The position numbers were made by a program, and so were the translations under genes. This document shows, in pieces, positions 8,763 through 17,030 of a stretch of 64,000 bases of DNA. Position 1 is the first letter of the stretch; each line of letters opens with the position of its first letter. The stretch lies in NCBI GenBank assembly GCA_965653225.1, contig CBFGZI010000003.1:5066-69065 (forward strand), in the 5' to 3' direction. The notes below the pieces were generated by a model. The model searched no databases and was not told the origin of the DNA. It saw only the letters and a program-made list of their open reading frames with translations. Source of the DNA: JALZDI01 sp965653225 (lineage in GTDB: Bacteria; Actinomycetota; Actinomycetes; Propionibacteriales; Nocardioidaceae).

Positions 8763-8793
8763 ATCCTGCAACTTAAAGTTAACTTCAAGTCAA
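8763..8793 (-). promoter_or_regulatory. Promoter with MerR/NmlR-type operator upstream of the SDR gene
   Basis: On the minus strand, a TTGACT -35 (8788-8793) is followed by a 19-bp spacer and a CAGGAT -10 (8763-8768). The spacer region carries the near-perfect palindrome ACTTAAAGTTAACTTCAAGT (8771-8790), i.e. CTTAAAG-N4-CTTCAAG. A 19-bp spacer containing a dyad is characteristic of MerR-family promoters, and the half-sites resemble those reported for AdhR/NmlR regulators. No MerR gene is in the window. Confidence 0.55.
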
Positions 8794-8820
8794 CGTCTAA
8801 GCATGAGCGCGCGCCCGCAA

Positions 8821-8906
8821 GACCCGGGCACATGGCTGGCGGTCACTTCCCAGGGCGCATATCCCTCGGGAAGCGCCCATCGGACCCGGTTACATGGCGC
8901 GTGGTC
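8821..8906. repeat. Direct repeat pair around a hairpin
   Basis: Two 24-bp segments (8821-8844 and 8883-8906) match at 19 of 24 positions, sharing GACCCGG, ACATGGC and GGTC. They bracket the hairpin at 8846-8873. Nothing coding is evident between the exporter stop and the SDR promoter, so this is a structured non-coding unit of unknown role. Confidence 0.45.
8846..8873 (-). terminator. Hairpin downstream of the exporter gene
   Basis: CTTCCCAGGG and CCCTCGGGAAG pair around a 7-nt loop with one bulged base. It lies 75 bp past the exporter stop, before the SDR promoter. There is no T-tract, so intrinsic termination is uncertain. Confidence 0.45.
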
Positions 8907-8947
8907 GCGCCTGCCCGGCGCCGCCGCCGAAGCGCCGGCAACACCCG

Positions 8948-10255
8948 TCAGAGCGCGGTATCCACTCCCGGATCCCGGCGAACCACGGTCAGCAGGAGCA
9001 CGGCAGCCAGCCCGGCACCACTGAAGATCACCGCCGCCATCGGCACGGCCGAGCTCGTGCCCAGCACGCCCACCAACGGTGCGGTCACCGCGCCGACGCC
9101 GAACTGCACCGAGCCCAGCATCGCCGCGGCCGTACCCGCGGCCTCGCCGTGTCGCGACAGCGCGAGCGCCGGCGTGTTCGGCAGCGCCAGGCCACAGCAG
9201 CCGACCACCATCGCCAGCGGCACCAGCAGGCCGAACAGCCCGCCGAACCCGGTGAGGGTCGTGAGCACCATCGTGGCGGCGGCGGTCGTCGCGCCGAGGA
9301 CCGCGAACGTGAGCACCTGGCTGGGCCGGTAGCGCTGCAGCAGCAGCGGGTTGAGCTGCGTGCCGAGGACGATGCCCAGGGCGTTGCAGCCGAAGACGAT
9401 CCCGAAGGTGCGCGGGTCGAGGCCGTAGATGCCCTGCAGCACGAACGACGAGCCGGAGACGTAGCTGAACAGCGCCGACATCATCAGCCCCGCCACCAGC
9501 ACCAGAGCCACGAACGTGGGGTCACGAAGCAGCGAGCGATAGGTGCGCAACGTCGCCATCGGCCGGGCCGAGCGGCGCCGCGGGGGCGGCAAGGTCTCCC
9601 TCAGCCCGAACGCCGCCACCAGCACCATCAGCAGCGCGCACACCGCCAGGACGACGAAGATCCCCCGCCACGACGTGTACTGCAGGATCAGCCCGCCCAG
9701 GCTCGGCGCGAGCACCGGCGCGACGCCGATGACCAGCATCAGCCGCGACAGCAGCCTCGCGGCCGCGATCCCGACGAACAGGTCGCGCACGGTCGCCATC
9801 GCGTTGACGCTGATCGCGGCGCCCGCGAACCCCTGCAGCACGCGCACCGCGCTCAGGCTCACCACGTCTGGGGCCACCGCGCACAGCAGCGAGGTCAGCG
9901 CGTGCACCGCCACCCCGACCAGCAGCGGACGGCGGCGGCCCAGCGCGTCGGACACCGGGCCGATCACCAGCTGCCCACACGCCAGACCCAGAAGCATGCC
10001 AGTCAGCGTGAACTGCACGCCGGTGTCGGAGGCGCCGAGGTCCTTGGCGAGCGCGGGCAGCGCCGGGAGGTACATGTCGATGGTGAGCGGCCCCATGGCG
10101 ATGAGCGCACCGAGCACCAGGACAAGCTGGACGTAGCGCCGGCCGGTGGGCGGCGTGGGCCGCGGGGACGACGGCACTACCGACGACGAGCCCACGGCCT
10201 CCGACGGCTGCTGACGGGTGTTGTGGGCGCATGAGGGCGGCGAGGTCACGGTCAT
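8948..10255 (-). CDS. MFS exporter of the Bcr/CflA drug-resistance family
   Basis: A 435-residue transporter with about 12 hydrophobic helices. The N-terminal repeat has TIDMYLPALPALAKDLGAS and QLVIGPVSDALGRRRPLL (motif A), and VLQGFAGAAISVNAMATVRDLF fits motif C of Bcr/CflA proteins. The family exports bicyclomycin, sulfonamides, chloramphenicol-type drugs or cysteine-pathway products by proton antiport. Actual substrates cannot be read from the sequence. It is divergent from the glycosyltransferase gene across a roughly 300-bp gap. Confidence 0.92.
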   Translation of the reverse strand: MTVTSPPSCAHNTRQQPSEAVGSSSVVPSSPRPTPPTGRRYVQLVLVLGALIAMGPLTIDMYLPALPALAKDLGASDTGVQFTLTGMLLGLACGQLVIGPVSDALGRRRPLLVGVAVHALTSLLCAVAPDVVSLSAVRVLQGFAGAAISVNAMATVRDLFVGIAAARLLSRLMLVIGVAPVLAPSLGGLILQYTSWRGIFVVLAVCALLMVLVAAFGLRETLPPPRRRSARPMATLRTYRSLLRDPTFVALVLVAGLMMSALFSYVSGSSFVLQGIYGLDPRTFGIVFGCNALGIVLGTQLNPLLLQRYRPSQVLTFAVLGATTAAATMVLTTLTGFGGLFGLLVPLAMVVGCCGLALPNTPALALSRHGEAAGTAAAMLGSVQFGVGAVTAPLVGVLGTSSAVPMAAVIFSGAGLAAVLLLTVVRRDPGVDTAL

Positions 10256-10556
10256 CCATCCTCGCCCAGGCCACCGACACGCCTCCGGACCGGGTTGCCC
10301 GCACGACGAAAGGCAAAATCTTCGCTCGCCCTGCCGGCCCCCGACCCGTCACAGCCGCCGCGCCGCCGTCGTTCGCCCGGCCTATGTCTGGCTATGTCCG
10401 GCGAACGCGCTCCACGCCCGAAAGATCAGTGCGCGCATCCGGCGGGCGGGCCTCTCATCACCGGCTCATAGAAGTGTCATTCAGGTGAACAATGGTTTAC
10501 AGGTGAGAGCGCGCCGTGGGGAACTGTGCACACGTCGTGACAGGAGGCGAAGCGAC
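10256..10556. other. Intergenic region between exporter and glycosyltransferase
   Basis: A 301-bp divergent gap with no credible gene. It contains a short duplicated CTATGTC near 10383-10395 and two AGGTGA copies near 10490 and 10501. It ends in a perfect AGGAGG (10542-10547) serving the glycosyltransferase. Both promoters should lie here, but none stands out. Confidence 0.5.
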
Positions 10557-11807
10557 TTGCACCCCGCTGTGACGGGTCAGCCCATGCCGGCCGGATCGGG
10601 CGGTCGCCGCATCGGCTACGTGCTCGAGATGTACCCGCGGTTCTCCGAGGCCTTCATCGTCAACGAGATCCTGGCGCTGGAGGCGACGGGCGAGGAGATC
10701 GACATCTTCTCGCTGCGGCTGCCGATCGACGGCCGGTTCCACGAGTCGCTCGCCGAGGTGCGCGCGCCGGTGACCTATATGCCGTACCAGGTGAAGGCGC
10801 CCGAGGTGTGGGACCTGCTGCGCGAGGGGCTCGACGTGCTGCCGCGGCTGAACGCGCGCATCCCCGATGTGCTGGCGCTGCCCGTCACCGACGCGGCCGG
10901 GGCGGTGCAGCTGGCGATGGCCGTACACCGGCTGGGCATCACCCATCTGCACGCGCACTTCGGGTCGATCGCCGCCGACGTGGCCCGCGTGGCGGCCCGG
11001 CTCGCCGGCGTCGGCTACAGCTTCACCGCGCACGCCGGCGACATCTTCCACGCCGATGCCGACCACGAGGCGCTGCGGCGCAAGGTCGCCGACGCCTCAG
11101 CGGTGGTGACCGTCAGCGACTTCCACGTCCACCACCTGCACACGATGTTGGGTTCGGTCGCCGGGAAGGTCGTCCGCGTCTACAACGGGGTGGACCTGGG
11201 CCGCTTCCCGTACTCGTCGCCGGCCGACCGCCCGCCCGTGGTCGTCGCCGTCGGCCCACTCGTGCCCACGAAGGGCTTCACACACCTGGTCGACGCGGTC
11301 GCGATGCTGGTGAGCGAGGGACGCGACGTACGGCTCGACCTCGTGGGCACCGGCGAGGAGGAGCAGGCCCTGCACGCGCAGGTCGACGCGCTCGGCCTCC
11401 ACCGACAAGTCCGCTTCCGCGGCGCGCTCTCGCAGCCGCACACCCGCGCCGCGATCAGACAGGCAGCTGCGCTCGCCGCGCCATGCGTCGTGGCGCCCGA
11501 CGGCAGCCGCGACGGCCTGCCGGCCGTGCTGCTGGAGGCGATGGCCCTCGGGACACCGTGCGTGGCCACGCCGGTCGCCGGCCTGCCGGAGGCCGTCGCT
11601 CCGGACCACACCGGGCTTGTCGTTCCGGAGGGCGACCCCGCCACGCTGGCGAAGGCGCTGGCCCGGCTCCTCGACGACGCCGACCTGCGCCTCGAGCTGT
11701 CGACCAACGCACGAGCACTGGTCGAGCGCGAGTTCGACATCGCGAAGACGTGCGAGCAGCTCCGTGATGTTCTCGTCAAGGCCATCGAGGCTCCGGTGGT
11801 GGACTGA
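10557..11807 (+). CDS. GT4-type glycosyltransferase
   Basis: A 416-residue GT-B enzyme. The N-terminal domain begins RRIGYVLEMYPRFSEAFIVNEI and contains HLHAHFGSIAADVARVA. The C-terminal donor domain has VGPLVPTKGFTHLVDA and the E-x7-E region DGLPAVLLEAMALGTPCVATPVAGLPE. The family transfers a sugar from a nucleotide donor with retention. TTG at 10557 is favoured because a perfect AGGAGG sits 9 nt upstream; ATG at 10584 has no ribosome site. Next to UDP-glucose dehydrogenase, it probably works in surface polysaccharide or glycolipid synthesis. Confidence 0.88.
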   Translation: MHPAVTGQPMPAGSGGRRIGYVLEMYPRFSEAFIVNEILALEATGEEIDIFSLRLPIDGRFHESLAEVRAPVTYMPYQVKAPEVWDLLREGLDVLPRLNARIPDVLALPVTDAAGAVQLAMAVHRLGITHLHAHFGSIAADVARVAARLAGVGYSFTAHAGDIFHADADHEALRRKVADASAVVTVSDFHVHHLHTMLGSVAGKVVRVYNGVDLGRFPYSSPADRPPVVVAVGPLVPTKGFTHLVDAVAMLVSEGRDVRLDLVGTGEEEQALHAQVDALGLHRQVRFRGALSQPHTRAAIRQAAALAAPCVVAPDGSRDGLPAVLLEAMALGTPCVATPVAGLPEAVAPDHTGLVVPEGDPATLAKALARLLDDADLRLELSTNARALVEREFDIAKTCEQLRDVLVKAIEAPVVD

Positions 11808-11982
11808 TGCGAACGGCCCGCACGTGCACCGGCTCTCATGTACCGGTCTTCGGGCACCCGGGCCCCTCGGCCCACGTCCGGGCGAAGTTGCAGCGCCCCG
11901 GCAGGCGGGAGATCGGCATAACCCTGTTGACTGAGGGCTCGCCGGGGCCGCTGCACGACATCCGAGACACCAGGGAGCGACG

Positions 11983-13299
11983 ATGAAGCCACGCATCGCC
12001 GTGATCGGCACCGGCTATCTCGGAGTCACCCACGCAGCCTGTCTGGCACACCTCGGCTACGAGGTGCTCGGCGTCGACACCGACACCGAGAAGGTGGCGC
12101 GCCTGGCGCGCGGCGAACCCACCTTCTACGAGCCCGACCTGCCCGAGCTGCTGGCGGCGTACACCGCCTCGGGGCGGCTGCGGTTCACGACCTCCTTCGA
12201 GGACGCGGCGAGGTTCGCCGACCTGCACTTCCTGTGCGTGGGAACCCCGCAGAGCGACGACGGGCTGGCCGCGGACACCAGCCAGCTCACCGACGCCGTC
12301 GACGCGCTGGTCCCCCACCTCACCCGTCCGGCGATCCTGGTCGGAAAGTCGACGGTCCCGCCGGGTACGGCCCACCGGCTGAGCGAACGCGCCGCCCGAC
12401 TGGCCCGGCCGGGTGTCGAGGTCGAGGTCGCCTGGAACCCCGAGTTCCTGCGCGAGGGCCGCGCTGTCGAGGACACCCTCCGCCCCGACCGGATCGTGGT
12501 CGGCGTCGACACCGCCGAGCCCGAGAAGGTGGTGCGGGAGGTCTACGCCCCGCTGCTGGACCTGGGCGTGCCGCTGGTGGTGACCGACGTGGTCACGGCC
12601 GAGCTGACCAAGATGTCGGCGAACGCGTTCCTGGCCATGAAGGTGTCGTTCATCAACGCGGTCGCGCAGATGTGCGAGGCGGCCGGCGGCGACGTGGTGC
12701 CCCTGGCCGACGCGCTCGCGCACGACCACAGGATCGGCCGCGGCTTCCTCGCGGCCGGCCTGGGCTTCGGCGGCGGCTGCCTGCCCAAGGACCTGCGGTC
12801 GATGATGGCCACGGCCGACGAGCTCGGTGCGCCGGAGGCGTACGCCCTGCTGCGTGACGTGGAGCGCATAAATGCCCACTGCCGCACCCGCCTGGTCGAC
12901 ATCGTCCGCGAGCAGTGCGGCGGCAGCGTCGACGGCCGCACCATCGGCGTGCTCGGTGCGGCGTTCAAGCCCGGAACCGACGACGTCCGCGACTCGCCCG
13001 CACTGGAGGTGGCGGGCCAGCTGCGGGCACGCGGGGCCCACGTGCGGGTGTACGACCCGCAGGCCAACGCCAACGCGTCCGCGCTCTTCCCGGCCCTCGA
13101 GTACGTCGACAGCGTCGTCGACGCGGTCCGCGACGCCGACCTGGTGCTGCACCTCACCGAGTGGCCGGAGTTCCGCGACCTCGACCCCGCACGGCTTCTG
13201 CCGCTGCCGCTGGAGGCGCAGGTCGTCGACGGCCGCAACGCCCTCGACCCGCACCGGTGGCGGGCAGCCGGCTGGGTCTACCGGGGCGTGGGACATTGA
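11983..13299 (+). CDS. UDP-glucose 6-dehydrogenase
   Basis: A 438-residue UDP-glucose/GDP-mannose dehydrogenase. The N-terminal Rossmann fold has VIGTGYLGVTHAACLA; the central part has WNPEFLREG and TKMSANAFLAMKVSFINA; the catalytic Cys is in GGGCLPKDL near residue 266; and the C-terminal UDP-binding domain has GAAFKPGTDDVRDSPAL. It makes UDP-glucuronate by two NAD-dependent oxidations. AGGGAG precedes the ATG. It follows the glycosyltransferase by 175 bp, which together suggests an acidic exopolysaccharide or glycoconjugate pathway. Confidence 0.93.
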   Translation: MKPRIAVIGTGYLGVTHAACLAHLGYEVLGVDTDTEKVARLARGEPTFYEPDLPELLAAYTASGRLRFTTSFEDAARFADLHFLCVGTPQSDDGLAADTSQLTDAVDALVPHLTRPAILVGKSTVPPGTAHRLSERAARLARPGVEVEVAWNPEFLREGRAVEDTLRPDRIVVGVDTAEPEKVVREVYAPLLDLGVPLVVTDVVTAELTKMSANAFLAMKVSFINAVAQMCEAAGGDVVPLADALAHDHRIGRGFLAAGLGFGGGCLPKDLRSMMATADELGAPEAYALLRDVERINAHCRTRLVDIVREQCGGSVDGRTIGVLGAAFKPGTDDVRDSPALEVAGQLRARGAHVRVYDPQANANASALFPALEYVDSVVDAVRDADLVLHLTEWPEFRDLDPARLLPLPLEAQVVDGRNALDPHRWRAAGWVYRGVGH

Positions 13300-13399
13300 C
13301 CGCACGCCCGCAGAGGGTCGGTGACCCGGTGACGGGCCCGGTCGCCGCGCCGACGCGGCTCACCCGGTCCGGCTGACCGCGCGGACTAGCCTGGTCGCC

Positions 13400-13924
13400 G
13401 TGGCGCTGGCGGTGTGTCTGCTGTTCGACGAGCGCGCCGACCGCGCGATGCGCCGGCTCTGGGACCGGCTCGAGGAGATCGACGTACCGACGCTTCGCTC
13501 GCACACCCACGGCCGGCACGTGCCGCACCTGTCGTACGCGGTGCTCCGCGAGTGGGACCTGGAGAAGGTGCGCGACCGCATCGAGGAGCTCCCCTCCGGC
13601 GACCCCGTGGACCTGCACTTCGACGCGCTGGGGACGTTCCGGCGTGGCCGCTCGTGGCTGGTGGCCGCCGTCGGCAGCGAGGTCATGACGCGCCAGGAGC
13701 GGGTGGTCCAGGCGGCCACCGACGCCGGCGCGGAGATGCACCGCAACTACCTGCCCGGCACGTGGGTGCCGCACTGCACGCTCGCGCCGAGGGTCCACCT
13801 GACGGACCTGCCGGCGGTCGCCGCGGCCGTGTACGACGTGCTGCCGCTGCACGCGCGCGCCGACCACGCCGCGCTCGTCGACAGCGGCACCGGCCAGCTC
13901 TTCCCGCTCACCAACCTCCCGTGA
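13400..13924 (+). CDS. 2'-5' RNA ligase / cyclic phosphodiesterase-like (2H) protein
   Basis: A 174-residue member of the 2H phosphoesterase superfamily, with the two H-x-S/T motifs as PHLSY near residue 42 and PHCTLAP near residue 124. These histidines catalyse hydrolysis or ligation of 2'-5' or cyclic phosphates in the family. GTG start. The upstream 100 bp holds a weak dyad (GACCCGGTGA with TCACCCGGTC) that could end UDP-glucose dehydrogenase transcription. Substrate unknown. Confidence 0.82.
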   Translation: MALAVCLLFDERADRAMRRLWDRLEEIDVPTLRSHTHGRHVPHLSYAVLREWDLEKVRDRIEELPSGDPVDLHFDALGTFRRGRSWLVAAVGSEVMTRQERVVQAATDAGAEMHRNYLPGTWVPHCTLAPRVHLTDLPAVAAAVYDVLPLHARADHAALVDSGTGQLFPLTNLP

Positions 13925-13949
13925 GCGGCGCGCGACCTACGCTGGTCGG

Positions 13950-14135
13950 GTGGTACGCAAACGCTGGTACTTCGTGCTCATGGGCACCTGCATCGGCCTC
14001 ATCCTGCTCGCATGGAACGTCGTGCGGTTCTGGTCGACGACCGCAGCCGTGGTGATGAGCGTGGTCGCAGCCGTCATCCCACCGGCCGCGGCGATCGTGG
14101 CCAACCCGCCGTGGCAGCGCGGCGACCGCTCCTAG
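13950..14135 (+). CDS. Small membrane protein, DUF3099-like
   Basis: A 61-residue protein with two hydrophobic helices: YFVLMGTCIGLILLAWNVVR and a second beginning at TTAAVVMSVVAAVIPPAAAIV. A basic N terminus and the PP-x3-IVAN ending match DUF3099 proteins of actinobacteria. GTG start 25 bp after the 2H gene. Function not known; membrane location is clear. Confidence 0.75.
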   Translation: MVRKRWYFVLMGTCIGLILLAWNVVRFWSTTAAVVMSVVAAVIPPAAAIVANPPWQRGDRS

Positions 14136-14145
14136 CATGGGGGCC

Positions 14146-14700
14146 ATGGCCAGCCCCGACCCCACGCCTGACCAAGAGCCTGACCAAGAGCCCGACCAAA
14201 CGCCTGACCAAAGGCCTGACCGCGGGCCCGAGCGCGACCGAGACGAGCACGGGCGAGCCCGGCAGGCGCGCCCCCGTGACGAGCTGGGCCGGCCGCTGCC
14301 CTACGGCAGCAAGGGCGTCGAGCCGGTGTCGGAGGAGCCGCTGCCGCCCGACGAGACCCTGCGCTACGCACGGGACCTGGTCGACGGCGGGCGGCCGTTC
14401 TCCGCGCACGAGGTGCTGGAAGCACGCTGGAAGGCCGGACCCGACGAGCAGCGCGACCTGTGGCAGGGGCTGGCGCAGATCTGCGTCGGGCTGACGCACG
14501 CCCTGCGCGGCAACCAGGTCGGCGCGCAGCGGCTGGTCGACCGAGGCTGCGCACGGCTGGACGCGTACGCCACCACCGGCGAGCCCGAATTCGGTCTCGA
14601 CCTGGCCGAGGTGGCACGCTGCGCGCGCGGCAGGGTGGCGCAGCAGCCGGGGCGGGAAACCCAGCCAGGCCAGGCTGGTACCGAGGACGAGCCCCGGTAA
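14146..14700 (+). CDS. DUF309 domain protein with repetitive PDQ-rich N terminus
   Basis: A 184-residue protein. The last 130 residues are a DUF309 helical domain (RDELGRPLPYG, then PFSAHEVLEARWK, DLWQGLAQICVGLTHALRGN, and GAQRLVDRGCARL). The first 30 residues are low-complexity PDQEPDQ-type repeats encoded by five 12-bp DNA repeats (14167-14226). ATG at 14146 is preferred because GGGGG precedes it; ATG at 14137 also fits. DUF309 has no established activity. Confidence 0.85.
   Translation: MASPDPTPDQEPDQEPDQTPDQRPDRGPERDRDEHGRARQARPRDELGRPLPYGSKGVEPVSEEPLPPDETLRYARDLVDGGRPFSAHEVLEARWKAGPDEQRDLWQGLAQICVGLTHALRGNQVGAQRLVDRGCARLDAYATTGEPEFGLDLAEVARCARGRVAQQPGRETQPGQAGTEDEPR
14167..14226 (+). 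repeat. Five tandem 12-bp repeats inside the DUF309 gene
   Basis: Units of the form CCTGACCAAGAG start at 14167, 14179, 14191, 14203 and 14215 and drift progressively. Being a multiple of 3 they keep frame and encode PDQE/PDQT/PDQR units, so copy number can vary without breaking the gene. Confidence 0.85.
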
Positions 14701-14711
14701 CCGCCCCGTCC

Positions 14712-15161
14712 TCACGCCGTCCGCGACGCCACCCAGCGACCCAGCCCGAGCCGCGCGCCGCGCATCATCCACGCGTGGTTGAGCCGCAGCACCGGACGCC
14801 CGACGAACCCGACCCAGCGCAGCATCCGCCCGCGCACGACCACCTCCTGCTCGTACACCAGCGCGGTGCCCGCGTGCGTCGGCGTCATCGTCCATCGCGA
14901 CCAGCCGTCGAGGTCGCCGTCCAGGCGTACCTCGAGAACGTGCGCGTCGGGGTCCTCGCGGGCCCGCTGCGCGCGCAGCCGCAGTGTGTAGGGCAACACG
15001 GAGCGGCATCGCACTGCCGCGGTGTCGTCGTCGATCCGCTCCACCGAGCGGAGCTGGGGCCACCAGTGCGGGTAGGCGGCGATGTCGGAGAGCACGTCGA
15101 ACAGCCGGTCCGCGTCCAGGCCGACCTCCCAGGCCGAGCGGAAGCAGTACGTGCTGGGCAT
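14712..15161 (-). CDS. SRPBCC (polyketide cyclase/START-like) family protein
   Basis: A 149-residue START-like fold: ADRLFDVLSDIAAYPHWWPQLRSVERID is the typical first helix pair, followed by alternating beta strands and a long C-terminal helix (LRLNHAWMMRGARLGLGRWV). Members bind hydrophobic ligands in a cavity. ATG at 15161 follows GGAGGGG. It converges with the DUF309 gene (11-bp gap) and diverges from the thiamine-binding-like gene. Ligand unknown. Confidence 0.85.
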   Translation of the reverse strand: MPSTYCFRSAWEVGLDADRLFDVLSDIAAYPHWWPQLRSVERIDDDTAAVRCRSVLPYTLRLRAQRAREDPDAHVLEVRLDGDLDGWSRWTMTPTHAGTALVYEQEVVVRGRMLRWVGFVGRPVLRLNHAWMMRGARLGLGRWVASRTA

Positions 15162-15200
15162 CACCCCTCCATCCTGCCGGACGTGCATAGGCTGACCCCC

Positions 15201-15500
15201 ATGATCGTCGCGTTCAGCATCAGCCCGGGAGTGGCCGACGAGTCCGGCGGAGTCAGCGAGGCGGTCGCCGAGGCGATCCGCGTCGTCCGTGACTCCGGGC
15301 TCCCCCACGAGACCAACGCCATGTTCACCAACATCGAAGGCGAGTGGGACGAGGTCATGGCCGTCGTCAAGCAGGCCGTCGACGTCATCGCAGCCAAGTC
15401 CCCTCGCGTCGGGCTCGTCCTCAAGGCCGACATCCGGCCGGGTCGCACCGGGCAGCTACAGGCGAAGGTGCAGCGCATCGAGGAGCGTCTGCAGCAATGA
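15201..15500 (+). CDS. MTH1187/YkoF-type thiamine-binding-like protein (DUF77)
   Basis: A 99-residue ferredoxin-like protein: MIVAFSISPGV at the start, GLPHETNAMFTNIEGEWDEVMAVVKQAVD in the middle and RVGLVLKADIRPGRTGQL at the end, all matching the MTH1187 family. Related proteins bind thiamine pyrimidine compounds. It overlaps the amidase gene by 4 bp (ATGA), indicating translational coupling. Confidence 0.88.
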   Translation: MIVAFSISPGVADESGGVSEAVAEAIRVVRDSGLPHETNAMFTNIEGEWDEVMAVVKQAVDVIAAKSPRVGLVLKADIRPGRTGQLQAKVQRIEERLQQ

Positions 15501-16951
15501 CCTCCGAGCCGCACGACCGGTCCGCGCTGGAGCAGGCCGCGGCGATCCGCGCCGGTGAGGTCTCGTCGGTCGAGCTGACCGAGCACTACCTGCGACGTGT
15601 CGAGCGGCTCGACAGCGAGGTCGGGGCGTTCATCACGGTCACCGCCGAGGAGGCGCTCGAGGCTGCGCGCGCGGCCGACGACACGCTGCGTCAAAATGAC
15701 GATAAGGCCATGTTGCCCCCGTTCCTCGGCGTGCCCACCGCGATCAAGGACCTCAACCTCACGGCGGGGGTGCGCACGACGATGGGCTCCGCGGCGTTCG
15801 AGGACTTCGTTCCCGACACCAGCGACGAGGTCGTGCTCCGTCTCGAGCGCGCCGGTCTGGTCAGCCTCGGCAAGACCAACACCCCCGAGTTCGGCAGCCC
15901 CTGCTACACCGAGCCCGCCGTCGCGCCGCCCGCGCGCACGCCGTATGACCTCGACCGCGGCGCGGGCGGGTCCAGCGGCGGCGCCGGCGCGGCCGTGTCC
16001 GCGGGCCTGGTGCCGTGGGCGCAGGGATCCGACGGCGGCGGGTCGATCCGGATCCCCGCCAGCGTGTGCGGGCTGGTGGGCCTCAAGCCCAGCCGCGGCC
16101 GGGTGACCACGGCACCCATGTACGGCGACCTGATCGGTCTCGGCATCGCCGGGCCGCTGACCCGCACGGTGCGCGACGCCGCCGCCATGCTCGACCTGCT
16201 CGCCGGCCCCGCGGTCGGCGACCCCCATCCCTCGCCACCCCCGCCCCCGGCGTCGTCTCCGTCGGAGCCGGGCGACGGGACGTTCCTGTCGTGGTGCGAC
16301 CGCACCCCGCAGCAGCTGCGGGTGGCCCGGTTCAGCGCGCCCTTGATCGCCGACGTCGACGTCGCGCCGGAGTGCGAGGCCGCCTTCGAACGCACCTCCG
16401 CGCTGCTGAGCGACCTCGGTCACGAGGTGGTGGACGTCGACCGTCCGCTGAGCCACGACGCGGTGCCGGTGTTCGAGACCTGCTGGGCGGTGCTGAGCGC
16501 GACCTCGGTCGTACCGCCGGACCAGCGTTCGTTGCTTCGTCCGCTGACCCGCTGGCTGGCAGAGCGCGCCGCCGAGATCCCGTCGGTCGACTTCGCGCTC
16601 GCCGCCGGGGAGCTGCGGCGGGTGGCCGCCGTGGCGCTGCAGGCACTGGCGCCCTACGACCTGGTGCTCACGCCGACGCTGGCGTCGCTGCCCGCGCCCG
16701 TCGGCGCGATACGCGACGACGACGACCCCGCGCAGGACTTCGAGAACCAGAAGCGGTTCACGCCGTACACATCGGCCTGGAACGTCACCGGCATGCCGGC
16801 GATCTCGCTACCGCTGCACTGGACAGACGCGGGACTCCCGGTCGGCGTCATGCTCGCCGCGCGGCCGGGTGCGGAGCACGTGCTGCTGTCGGCGGCGGCT
16901 CAGGTCGAGGCGGCCGAGCCCTGGCGCGACCACCACCCGCCCTGCTGGTGA
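15497..16951 (+). CDS. Amidase-signature family amidase
   Basis: A 484-residue amidase-signature enzyme: catalytic Lys in VPTAIKDLNLTAG, cis-Ser in RGAGGSSGGAGAAVSAG and nucleophile Ser in GSDGGGSIRIPAS. A proline-rich insert (PSPPPPPASSPSEP) follows the signature. The family hydrolyses amides to acid plus ammonia; GatA-type use is unlikely without gatB/gatC nearby. The start at 15497 overlaps the preceding gene. Substrate unknown, perhaps linked to the upstream thiamine-type binding protein. Confidence 0.9.
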   Translation: MTSEPHDRSALEQAAAIRAGEVSSVELTEHYLRRVERLDSEVGAFITVTAEEALEAARAADDTLRQNDDKAMLPPFLGVPTAIKDLNLTAGVRTTMGSAAFEDFVPDTSDEVVLRLERAGLVSLGKTNTPEFGSPCYTEPAVAPPARTPYDLDRGAGGSSGGAGAAVSAGLVPWAQGSDGGGSIRIPASVCGLVGLKPSRGRVTTAPMYGDLIGLGIAGPLTRTVRDAAAMLDLLAGPAVGDPHPSPPPPPASSPSEPGDGTFLSWCDRTPQQLRVARFSAPLIADVDVAPECEAAFERTSALLSDLGHEVVDVDRPLSHDAVPVFETCWAVLSATSVVPPDQRSLLRPLTRWLAERAAEIPSVDFALAAGELRRVAAVALQALAPYDLVLTPTLASLPAPVGAIRDDDDPAQDFENQKRFTPYTSAWNVTGMPAISLPLHWTDAGLPVGVMLAARPGAEHVLLSAAAQVEAAEPWRDHHPPCW

Positions 16952-16974
16952 CGGCTGATGACGACTCGCGACGG

Positions 16975-17030
16975 CTCGGCCGGTCTTGCTCGGCCGGTCT
17001 TGCTCAGCCGGTCTTGCTCAGCCGGTCTTG
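16975..17030. repeat. Four tandem 14-bp repeats at the 3' end of the DUF5302 gene
   Basis: Units CTCGGCCGGTCTTG, CTCGGCCGGTCTTG, CTCAGCCGGTCTTG and CTCAGCCGGTCTTG start at 16975, 16989, 17003 and 17017. The last unit encodes the final residues and stop of the DUF5302 gene (minus strand); the other three lie beyond the stop. Confidence 0.9.

Noticed and set aside
10218..10556. Upstream extension of the glycosyltransferase frame
   Set aside because: The added residues do not resemble a glycosyltransferase, and the AGGAGG at 10542 fits TTG at 10557.
11808..11982. Possible gene or insertion-sequence remnant before UDP-glucose dehydrogenase
   Set aside because: Short open frames on both strands read through it, but no recognisable domain, terminal repeats or target duplication were found.
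16975..17030. CRISPR-like array
   Set aside because: Units are 14 bp and directly adjacent, with no spacers, and no cas genes lie in the window.
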